This document shows positions 25,417 through 31,766 of a DNA stretch of 31,766 nucleotides, one piece after another (positions within the stretch are counted from its first letter, which is position 1; each line of letters starts with the position of its first letter). The stretch is from CAAGNP01 sp045603545 (GTDB lineage: Bacteria; Bacteroidota; Bacteroidia; Bacteroidales; UBA932): contig JAZUMG010000027.1 of assembly GCA_045603545.1 (NCBI GenBank), forward strand, positions 1-31,766, given 5' to 3'. Made by a program: the position numbers and the translations under genes. The notes beneath the pieces were generated by a model. It had not been told where the DNA came from, searched no databases, and saw only the letters and a program-made list of their open reading frames with translations.

Positions 25417-26976
25417 ATGAAGGAGTTTGAAGTAGCATATCCCATTGGGCACACCCCTTCACAGGAGGAACTTGTATCCTCAGCAGCCCGTCAGATGGGG
25501 CTCCCAAAGGCCAAAGTGGCAGCTGCAGTGGTGGTGAAAAGGTCACTTGATGCACGTACCAAAAATATCCAGTACAGATACAGGGTTCAGGGCTATTCGG
25601 TGGATGAACCTGGATATGAGCCATACCACATACCGGAATATAAGAATGTTGCAGCGGCACAACCTGTCATAGTAATCGGAGCAGGTCCTGCAGGTCTATT
25701 CGCAGCGCTCCGTCTCCTTCAGAGGGGATTGAAACCTATAATTCTCGAGCGTGGCAAGGATGTCCACAAGCGTAAATACGATGTGGCTGCCCTCTCTCGC
25801 GAAGGACTGGTCCATCCCGATTCGAACTACTGCTTCGGAGAGGGTGGGGCAGGTACATTTTCAGACGGAAAGCTCTACACCCGTTCCAACAAAAGGGGAG
25901 ACCTGCGTGCAGTGCTGGCCCAACTGGTCCAATTCGGTGCGCAGCAGAGCATTATGACAGATGCCCATCCCCATATCGGAAGTGACAAACTCCCTGCGAT
26001 TATGGAGGCTATCCGTCATTGCATAGTGGACCACGGTGGGGAGTACCATTTCGGATGTAGGGTGGAGGATTTCATCCGCAAGGGGTTTGAATGGGAAGTG
26101 GTATGCAGAGTGGAGAATGAGGATGGGACTACGTCCAACGAATACTTCTGTGCACCATCAGTAATTCTTGCTGCTGGTCATTCAGCCAAGGAGATCTACC
26201 GCACTTTTTACGAAAAAGGGTGGGCACTGGAGTCCAAGGGTTTTGCACTCGGTGTCAGGGTAGAGCATCCACAGGAACTTATCAATAAAATCCAATATAA
26301 AGGTGCGAAGCACCACATGTTGCCTCCGGCAGAGTATTCACTTGTGGAACAGGTGGATGGAAGAGGGGTATTCTCGTTCTGTATGTGCCCTGGCGGCCTT
26401 TTGGTCCCCTCGTCATCTACATCGGGGTCGTTGGTTTTGAATGGAATGTCCAATTCCCAACGTTCATCCAAATGGGCCAATGCAGGTATCGTGGTTTCCA
26501 TCAACCCTGAGGATGTCCGTGAGCAGGATCCGCTTGCACTTTTGAGATTTCAGGAAGAGGTGGAGAAGGGTGCGTTTGATCTGTCAGGATCGCTCAAAGC
26601 ACCAGCACAGAGGATGACCGATTTCGTCCGTACAAGCAAGAACAGACAGGCAACATCGGGACAACTCCCTAAGAGTTCCTATTTCCCTGGACTTGTATCG
26701 TGTTCTTTGACAGATGTCCTTCCCGAGATAGTGGCAGACAGACTCAGGAAAGCTTTCCTTCTGTTTGACAGGAAGATGAAGGGGTACTACACTCAGGAGG
26801 CTCTTCTTCTGGCGGTAGAGTCCCGTACCTCATCACCTGTCCGCATACCACGCGATCCAGAGACACTTCAGCACATAGACCTTCCGGGAATCTACCCATG
26901 TGGCGAGGGTTCCGGTTATGCAGGTGGTATCGTCTCATCCGCCCTTGACGGCATCAATGTGGCCGACAGAATCTGA
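25417..26976 (+). CDS. Uncharacterised NAD(P)/FAD-dependent oxidoreductase (COG2509-like)
   Basis: 519 aa. An N-terminal domain of about 80 residues (KEFEVAYPIGHTPSQEE to YHIPEYKN) precedes the FAD-binding Rossmann motif IVIGAGPAGLFAALRL (GAGPAG at 88-93) and the acidic ILERGKDVHKRK. Other conserved blocks are YCFGEGGAGTFSDGKLYTR, VILAAGHSAKEIYR, FALGVRVEHPQELIN, FCMCPGGLLVPSSS and the C-terminal GIYPCGEGSGYAGGIVSSALDGI that closes the FAD site. This is the architecture of COG2509 FAD-dependent dehydrogenases, whose substrate is unknown. It is probably co-transcribed with tsaD. Downstream lies the repeat-rich gap. Confidence 0.88.
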   Translation: MKEFEVAYPIGHTPSQEELVSSAARQMGLPKAKVAAAVVVKRSLDARTKNIQYRYRVQGYSVDEPGYEPYHIPEYKNVAAAQPVIVIGAGPAGLFAALRLLQRGLKPIILERGKDVHKRKYDVAALSREGLVHPDSNYCFGEGGAGTFSDGKLYTRSNKRGDLRAVLAQLVQFGAQQSIMTDAHPHIGSDKLPAIMEAIRHCIVDHGGEYHFGCRVEDFIRKGFEWEVVCRVENEDGTTSNEYFCAPSVILAAGHSAKEIYRTFYEKGWALESKGFALGVRVEHPQELINKIQYKGAKHHMLPPAEYSLVEQVDGRGVFSFCMCPGGLLVPSSSTSGSLVLNGMSNSQRSSKWANAGIVVSINPEDVREQDPLALLRFQEEVEKGAFDLSGSLKAPAQRMTDFVRTSKNRQATSGQLPKSSYFPGLVSCSLTDVLPEIVADRLRKAFLLFDRKMKGYYTQEALLLAVESRTSSPVRIPRDPETLQHIDLPGIYPCGEGSGYAGGIVSSALDGINVADRI

Positions 26977-27015
26977 CGCACTGACATAGAGAACATATCC
27001 GTCACCATTTTTATA

Positions 27016-27167
27016 CACTATGTCAAGATGAAGATTTTCGGGCCAGGTGGAATAAAATCCTTTCCACCTGGCCCATTTGTATTTGGTAATAGCTTGTAAA
27101 TAAATTGGTTGTAAAATTTACACGGGCCTGGTAGAAGCATTTTTTTTCCACCTGGCCCACTATGTCA
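27016..27167 (+). repeat. Paired-hairpin intergenic element, copy B, with flanking 10-bp direct repeats
   Basis: Hairpin 1 (27040-27074) has a perfect 13-bp stem: GGGCCAGGTGGAA pairs with TTCCACCTGGCCC across a 9-nt loop. Hairpin 2 (27124-27158) has GGGCCTGGTAGAA facing the same right arm, with two mismatches. The 49-nt spacer contains TTGTAAAT and GTTGTAAAAT, as in copy A at 5697-5819. CACTATGTCA occurs at 27016-27025 and again at 27158-27167, bracketing the element. It lies 63 nt after the oxidoreductase stop and could also terminate that transcript. Confidence 0.7.
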
Positions 27168-27397
27168 TAAAAATCAAGTGACTATAAAGCGAATAGTATC
27201 GGGACACACATTTTGAGAATCACACGATAACTCATATTTCTTAACTGATTAAGGCTGTGAGAATGCCGAGAATGTGCTACCATCGGCACCATAGATTGGA
27301 GCGGCCAGCGAAGCCAGTCGTGGTAGGGGGCATACGGAGGATGACGCCAGAGTTATTGCACTGACAAACGGAAGGAAAGGCTAACTTTATAGACCGT
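27168..27397. other. Intergenic stretch without a recognisable gene
   Basis: No credible coding frame is seen. A short hairpin TGCCGA/TCGGCA occupies 27264-27288. GGACACACAT at 27202-27211 recurs at 27464-27473, and GGCCAGCGAAGCC at 27303-27315 resembles GGCCAGCGAGAGCC at 27639-27652. I cannot assign an RNA family. Confidence 0.4.
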
Positions 27398-27507
27398 CAT
27401 GCAAGATATCGGGCAAAAACTTGTATGTGTGTGTCGAAAGTGGCCCAAAAAGGTGGTATTAAAGGACACACATGCAAGAAATCGAGCGAAAACTTGTTGG
27501 TGTGTGT
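27398..27507. repeat. Two 37-bp hairpin-forming direct repeats
   Basis: Copies at 27398-27434 and 27471-27507 share CATGCAAG, ATCG, AAAACTTGT and GTGTGTGT at matching positions (73-bp period). In copy 1 CATGCAAG (27398-27405) can pair with CTTGTATG (27420-27427). A longer alternative pairs CTTGTATGTGTGT (27420-27432) with ACACACATGCAAG (27466-27478), a 13-bp stem with one G-U. The region could therefore fold in competing ways. Confidence 0.6.
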
Positions 27508-27593
27508 TGTGCAATGAGGAGTGGGGGGCTGTGACTGGGATTTGGGCATGAAAAGGGGCAGTTTTGTGCCCAAAGTGGTCAAAAATGACAAAA

Positions 27594-27623
27594 TGGGCAC
27601 GGAAACATAGGTTTCTGTGCCCA
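27594..27623. repeat. 13-bp-stem inverted repeat
   Basis: TGGGCACGGAAAC (27594-27606) and GTTTCTGTGCCCA (27611-27623) pair over 13 positions with one G-T, around a 4-nt loop. A further GTGCCCA at 27566-27572 could compete for the left arm. TTTATAT follows on the plus strand. It may be a terminator or a REP-like palindrome. Confidence 0.55.
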
Positions 27624-27643
27624 TTTATATGTTGAGTAGGCCA

Positions 27644-27796
27644 GCGAGAGCCGGTATAATTTGTCGTCATCAGACGACCCGCGGAGGCCGTGTATTTGCG
27701 CAGCAAATACGGCAAGGCCGGGAGCTGTCCCTCCGGGCTGCTCGCTGCAAATGTCCACAGGACATTTGCCAAGACGCTCACGATCTGGCGAGAGCC
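27644..27796. repeat. Cluster of GC-rich hairpins bracketed by GCGAGAGCC direct repeats
   Basis: GCGAGAGCC occurs at 27644-27652 and 27788-27796. Between them are three perfect hairpins: GTCGTC/GACGAC (27663-27678), GTATTTGC/GCAAATAC with a 3-nt loop (27692-27710), and GCAAATGTCC/GGACATTTGC with a 3-nt loop (27747-27769). A further imperfect one is CCGGGAG/CTCCGGG (27718-27737). The last sits just past the slyD stop on the minus strand and may end that operon. No known RNA family is recognised. Confidence 0.55.
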
Positions 27797-27803
27797 AATA
27801 ATA

Positions 27804-28358
27804 CTAGTGGCAACCGCCACCGCAGCTTGAGCAGCAATCGTCGCTGCATGAGCCGCTGCAACCACCCTGATGAGCTTTTTTCTCACCGAAAAGACCGTCA
27901 GTAAGCTCTTGCTCGGTAGCCTCTCTCACTTCGATAACTTTACCGCTGAAGTTAAGGGTCTTGCCAGCCATAGGGTGGTTGAAGTCCATAACTACGATAT
28001 CTTCACGAACCTCTGCCACTTTACCTTGCATGATACCACCCATATTGTTCATCATAGGGATGATATTGCCTACGAAAAGGATGTTCTCCTGAACTTTACC
28101 GTCTACCTCGAAGATGTTTTTAGGAAGTTCCACGATCATCTCAGGCATAGGAAGACCGTAACCCTCTTCTGGGGTAAGGGTGAATTCAAATGTATCTTCA
28201 GCTTTCTTATTCTCAAGGTTCTCTTCGAATTTAGGTAGAAGCATACCTGTACCGAAGATGAATTTCAAAGGGTTCTCTACTGTTGCTTTGTCAGCCTCTT
28301 TGCCATCCACGATAAGGGTGTATGTGATGGCAACTACTTTGTTCTGATTGATTTCCAT
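27804..28358 (-). CDS. SlyD-type FKBP peptidyl-prolyl isomerase with Cys/His-rich tail
   Basis: 184 aa. The FKBP opening KVVAITYTLIVDGKEADK and FIFGTGMLLPKFEENL are followed by the inserted-flap (IF) chaperone domain (about residues 70-125) and return to the FKBP core at DFNHPMAGKTLNFSGKVIEV, a SlyD hallmark. The tail GGCSGSCSDDCCSSCGGGCH holds six cysteines and a terminal His, like the nickel-binding tail of E. coli SlyD. Expected roles are cytosolic proline isomerisation, chaperone activity and metal storage or delivery; no hydrogenase or urease genes are visible here. It is the last gene of a minus operon, 9 nt after nhaC. Confidence 0.92.
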   Translation of the reverse strand: MEINQNKVVAITYTLIVDGKEADKATVENPLKFIFGTGMLLPKFEENLENKKAEDTFEFTLTPEEGYGLPMPEMIVELPKNIFEVDGKVQENILFVGNIIPMMNNMGGIMQGKVAEVREDIVVMDFNHPMAGKTLNFSGKVIEVREATEQELTDGLFGEKKAHQGGCSGSCSDDCCSSCGGGCH

Positions 28359-28367
28359 TTTATCTGT

Positions 28368-29819
28368 TTATTTTGTTATTGTTTCTATTTCTTTTTCTAC
28401 CGGGATTCTCCTAATTTTCCATCCGATAGCGGCGACAAATATAGACATTATCGGCGAAAGTATGTTAAAAATACAGTATGGGAGATATGTCAGGGTGGCC
28501 ACTCCAAGTACGGTGGATTGTGCCACAGCGCAAGTGTTCCAAGGGACAAGTACTGAGGTTACTGTAGATGAGTCCTCCACCGAACGGCTGAGGAGCTCAG
28601 GTGCGTAACCCTGTTTTCTGTATGTCTCTCCAAACATCTTGCTGGGGAGGATAATGGCCATATACTGGTCAGATAGGGCTATATTGCAGAAAATACCTGT
28701 ACCCACTGTCGATGCCACTATGCTGAATGTACTGTTCATGAATTTGATCATCTTCTCTGTGATGGTCATGATCATTCCGGATGCCTGGATCGATCCTCCA
28801 AATATGATTACACAGAGGATAAGGAGGATAGTGTTCATCATGCCTGACATTCCATCGGTGCACGCAAGCTCTGTCATCATCTCATTTCCGGCATCGACCT
28901 CCACGGATGTAGAGAGCATCTTGAGTGAGGCGTAGAGGAACTGGTTGAAACCTCCTGCCACATCGCCGTAGATCTGTGATACGATGTGAGGCTGGGCAAA
29001 GAATGCCAGCACTGCACCCATAAGAGCAGATATGAGAAGGGTGATGAATGCAGGTACTTTCTTGTAAATGAGGAAGATGGTGAAGCATGGGATCAGAAGG
29101 TACCAGGGAGAGATATTGAAACTGCCTGTTACATTGTCAAGTATTGTGCTTACATCCACCTGGTTAATGTCGCTGACGAAGCCGGCAATGAGGAATACTG
29201 CCAGCGAGATGGTGAAAGCCGGCATATTGGTGTACATAAGGTAGCCTATGTGTTTGTACAAATCTACGCCAGCCATCGATGCAGAGAGGTTGCAGGAGTC
29301 AGATAAAGGTGAGCGTTTGTCTCCGAAATATGCCCCTGATATTATCGCTCCGGCAAGCCACCCAGGGTGAATTCCGAGCAGTGTCCCGGCACTGATAAGG
29401 GCGACACCTATGGTTCCGCATGTGGTCCAGGAACTTCCGGAGAGGACAGATACCACTACGGAGAGAATGAATGATGCAGCCAGGAATATTGACGGATGGA
29501 TAAGCTTGAGACCATAATATATGAGTGAAGGGACAATACCTGAAAGCATCCATGTAGATGTGAGTGCTCCGATCATCAGAAGTATGTAGATGGCACCTCC
29601 TGTATTGTGGAGCTGCTGGTTGATCCCCTCCTCGATCTGGCTCCATGGTATTTTCAAATACAATATGGAGATGAAAATCACCACTGCAGATGTGATGATG
29701 AGCGAAATCTGTGATGGCCCGCTGGTGAGGTCTTCACCAAAGACTTTTACACCCAGGATAATCATCGCAATAAGAAGGATGATAGGGGTTATCGACAGGT
29801 AAATTCCAGGTTTTTTCAT
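28368..29819 (-). CDS. nhaC: Na+/H+ antiporter, NhaC family
   Basis: 483-aa inner-membrane protein with about 11-13 hydrophobic segments. NhaC-type motifs are VSVLSGSSWTTCGTIGVAL, GAYFGDKRSPLSDSCNLSASMAG, and near the C-terminus LSDQYMAIILPSKMF and SVLVPWNTCAVAQSTVLG. It exchanges cytoplasmic Na+ for H+ (some relatives exchange malate/lactate instead, so specificity is inferred). It starts 1 nt after the pmbA stop and is followed by the FKBP gene, so it lies inside the tldD-pmbA-nhaC-FKBP unit. Confidence 0.92.
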   Translation of the reverse strand: MKKPGIYLSITPIILLIAMIILGVKVFGEDLTSGPSQISLIITSAVVIFISILYLKIPWSQIEEGINQQLHNTGGAIYILLMIGALTSTWMLSGIVPSLIYYGLKLIHPSIFLAASFILSVVVSVLSGSSWTTCGTIGVALISAGTLLGIHPGWLAGAIISGAYFGDKRSPLSDSCNLSASMAGVDLYKHIGYLMYTNMPAFTISLAVFLIAGFVSDINQVDVSTILDNVTGSFNISPWYLLIPCFTIFLIYKKVPAFITLLISALMGAVLAFFAQPHIVSQIYGDVAGGFNQFLYASLKMLSTSVEVDAGNEMMTELACTDGMSGMMNTILLILCVIIFGGSIQASGMIMTITEKMIKFMNSTFSIVASTVGTGIFCNIALSDQYMAIILPSKMFGETYRKQGYAPELLSRSVEDSSTVTSVLVPWNTCAVAQSTVLGVATLTYLPYCIFNILSPIMSIFVAAIGWKIRRIPVEKEIETITK

Positions 29820-29820
29820 A

Positions 29821-31128
29821 TTACATTCCGCTTAAGTCTACATTTTCAAACGAGATTGAGGGGATTCTCCATCTTGAGCACTCCCTGTAATCTGTCCCAA
29901 TGTTTGTCACATTATGCCACAAAGATAAGATATTCCCCGTCATATTCATCTCCTTTATCGGGTGGGATATCTTTCCGTTCTCGAAAAGGTACCCTTCTAT
30001 TCCGAAGGAGAAGTCACCGGTGGCACCGTTGGTGTTCCCTCCGTTGAAGCCGGTGATGAGGATTCCCCGGCCGATATTGGCCATCATCTCCTCTGCACTT
30101 GCAGCCCCGAAGGGCTCCAGATTGGGGACAGAGACAGACTCCACTGTGGGAGCCATCCCCAGTTTGTTGGCAAAATATGTGGTGAGGAAGTAGGCCTGTG
30201 GTGCCCCTGCACGGATTATATCCTGCTTTCTGGTGGCAAGACCCTCGCTGTCAAACCATCGTGATCCCATAAGCCCCGGAAGGTGAGGGGTGTCGGTGAT
30301 GGTGAGCCTCTCCCCCAGGAGGTTTTTCCCGATGGAATTGAGAAGGAACGAGTTCTTCTGCTGGATAGCCCCTCCGCTGAGTGCGGTGAAAATGGGGGAT
30401 ACTACCTTTGATGCCACAGTCCTGTCGAGGATCACGTGATATTTCCCAGAACGGATCTTTTTCGCCCCGAGCATCCCGAGGGTCCTCTCGAGGGCAATTT
30501 TTCCGCAGCCCAAGGGCAATGTGTCGAAGAACATTGTGCTGTCGTACCAGAAATTCTGGGGTCGCACGTCGCCTCTCCCTTTGACTGAGCATTCGGTGGA
30601 GAGGGAGAAGAGTGTTCCGGAGGTCTCTCCGCAGAATCCTTGTGAGTCGATGGTGAGGCACCTTTCGCGGTAATCCTCATATTCATTGGCCACAGATATT
30701 ATCCTCTTGTCGCTTCGGTCAATCTCGGTGCCAAGCTTTTCGAGAAGCTCCCTTTTTGCCTCTGGGGCAATGTTGTCATATGTGGGGTCATCCTGCTGCA
30801 AATCAGCTGCATCCCCTTCAAAATATAGCTCCTTGGGGGGGAGTGTTCTGCAGGTGTCTGGTGCCAGTAGTCTGGTCGATTCTACTGCCTCCCTCAGGTA
30901 TTTGTCAAAATCACCAGGTTCCATCCTGTTGGTGGAGAAGGTGCCGTACCTCCCATCCACATAAAGCTGGAAATAGAGGGAACTGCTCAGTGAGTGCTGC
31001 AACCTCTCGAGTTCGCCGTCCAGGAGTGAATATGTGTTGAGACTCGATTCGGTAAGGACGACGCGGGCCTGGTCTGCACCAGCGCGGAGAGCCATCTCAA
31101 GTGCTTGTTGTACAATAAGTTTATCCAT
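29821..31128 (-). CDS. pmbA: TldE/PmbA, partner subunit of the TldD/TldE metalloprotease
   Basis: 435 aa from the ATG at 31128 (MDKLIVQQALEMALRAGADQ). Family blocks include ARVVLTESSLNTYSLLDGELERL, the central GKYHVILDRTVASKVVSP, GLMGSRWFDSEGLATRK, and the C-terminal GFNGGNTNGATGDFSFGIEGYLFENGKISHPI. TldE lacks the HExxxH zinc site and works with TldD to degrade unfolded peptides or mature RiPPs. The frame stays open further upstream to 31218 but that segment lies within tldD. The stop of tldD and the ATG overlap by one base (TAATG), which indicates translational coupling. Confidence 0.93.
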   Translation of the reverse strand: MDKLIVQQALEMALRAGADQARVVLTESSLNTYSLLDGELERLQHSLSSSLYFQLYVDGRYGTFSTNRMEPGDFDKYLREAVESTRLLAPDTCRTLPPKELYFEGDAADLQQDDPTYDNIAPEAKRELLEKLGTEIDRSDKRIISVANEYEDYRERCLTIDSQGFCGETSGTLFSLSTECSVKGRGDVRPQNFWYDSTMFFDTLPLGCGKIALERTLGMLGAKKIRSGKYHVILDRTVASKVVSPIFTALSGGAIQQKNSFLLNSIGKNLLGERLTITDTPHLPGLMGSRWFDSEGLATRKQDIIRAGAPQAYFLTTYFANKLGMAPTVESVSVPNLEPFGAASAEEMMANIGRGILITGFNGGNTNGATGDFSFGIEGYLFENGKISHPIKEMNMTGNILSLWHNVTNIGTDYRECSRWRIPSISFENVDLSGM

Positions 31129-31766
31129 TAGTTTACCCCTCCTACAGTCAATTGTTTGATTAGAACCGAAGGCATGCCGCACGATACGGGGCAATATTGC
31201 TCTTTGCCGCAGGTCCATGTTCCGTTGTCTATCCTGTTGTTGTCAGCTACCCCAATGATGTCGGCGAGAGCTTCGGGCCCGTTGCCGATGATGTTGATAT
31301 CCTTGATCGGGGTGGTGAGCTTTCCGTTCTCGATCAGGTAGCCCGATTTGACGTAGAATGTGAAATCGCCCGCACCGATCTGAACCTGCCCGTTGGAGAA
31401 ATTGTCCACATATATCCCTCTTTTAACCTCTGCGATAAGATCTGCCTCACGGCAATTGCCGTTCTCCATATAGGTGGCCCTCATTCGGGGGATGGGCATG
31501 AATCTGAAGGATTCGCGGCGCCCGTTGCCTGTGGAGGCGGTGTTGTAGAATTTGGCACTTATGCGGTCGTGAAGGTATGAGTTGAGGATACCATTTTTGA
31601 CCATATAGGTTTTCTGTCCGGGGATACCCTCATCGTCGATGTTTACTGAGCCTCGGTTGTGCATCAGGGTGCCGTCATCCACTATGTTGATCGATTTGTC
31701 GCATATCTGCTTGCCGAGCTTGTCGGAGAAGATGGAGGTCCCTTTGCGGTTGAAATCTGCCTCAAA
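31128..31766 (-). CDS. tldD: TldD metalloprotease, N-terminal part outside window
   Basis: 213 C-terminal codons are visible, in frame with the window edge. The first residues, FEADFNRKGTSIFSDKLG, are what directly follow the HExxxH zinc helix in TldD, so the catalytic helix lies just outside. Other hallmarks are DDGTLMHNRGSVNIDDEG, MPIPRMRATYMENG and IKDINIIGNGPEALADI. The C-terminal TWTCGKEQYCPVSCGMPSVLI includes the Cys region that completes the zinc site in TldD. First visible gene of the minus operon. The split TldD/TldE pair is the usual bacterial arrangement. Confidence 0.93.
   Translation of the reverse strand, partial: FEADFNRKGTSIFSDKLGKQICDKSINIVDDGTLMHNRGSVNIDDEGIPGQKTYMVKNGILNSYLHDRISAKFYNTASTGNGRRESFRFMPIPRMRATYMENGNCREADLIAEVKRGIYVDNFSNGQVQIGAGDFTFYVKSGYLIENGKLTTPIKDINIIGNGPEALADIIGVADNNRIDNGTWTCGKEQYCPVSCGMPSVLIKQLTVGGVN

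Noticed and set aside
27353..27886. 177-codon minus-strand ORF in the large intergenic gap
   Set aside because: It overlaps the slyD 3' end, runs through hairpins and repeats, has low-complexity composition and no recognisable domain.

Overview
The window reads as a stretch of chromosome from a member of the Bacteroidota, most likely the order Bacteroidales. The basis is protein style (RecG, TsaD, GlnRS, NhaC, FKBP and AddAB-like sequences of Bacteroidales type) and repeated upstream matches to the Bacteroidetes -7 promoter box TAnnTTTG. Species cannot be named from this alone. It is mostly housekeeping sequence, densely packed, with genes in short operons. I see no rRNA, tRNA, integrase, transposase or phage genes and no CRISPR array.

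Layout. A truncated yicC (minus) is divergent from glnS-nfo. Then comes recG. A 578-bp convergent gap follows, holding a paired-hairpin element and a 51-bp tandem array, before rnhA and pdxA (minus). Divergent from pdxA is a plus-strand operon: gpsA, pgi and an AddB/AddA-like helicase-nuclease pair. A decayed PD-(D/E)XK (Rpn/PDDEXK_2-like) fragment separates that operon from a PhnP-like metallo-hydrolase (minus). Divergent from the hydrolase is a plus operon of an RsmI-like methylase, folB and mtaB. A large tamB (minus) converges on mtaB and is divergent from tsaD and an FAD-dependent oxidoreductase. A second large convergent gap (827 bp) is unusually rich in inverted repeats. The window ends with a minus-strand operon: tldD (truncated by the window edge), pmbA/tldE, nhaC and a SlyD-type FKBP.

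How the genes relate. TsaD makes t6A at position 37 of ANN-decoding tRNAs and MtaB methylthiolates t6A to ms2t6A, so two sequential steps of one tRNA modification lie about 5 kb apart. Nfo, RecG, RNase HI and AddAB are all DNA-repair or recombination functions. TldD and TldE form one heterodimeric protease. GpsA and Pgi are central carbon enzymes.

The most unusual material is non-coding. A paired-hairpin element of about 120 bp occurs twice (5697-5819 and 27040-27158). It has the same architecture and related spacers but different arm sequences, and the second copy is bracketed by a 10-bp direct repeat. I also note two genes whose -7 box sits only 4 nt before the start codon (predicted leaderless mRNAs), two very compact divergent promoter pairs, and a tamB reading frame whose signal-anchor region lacks a normal start codon.
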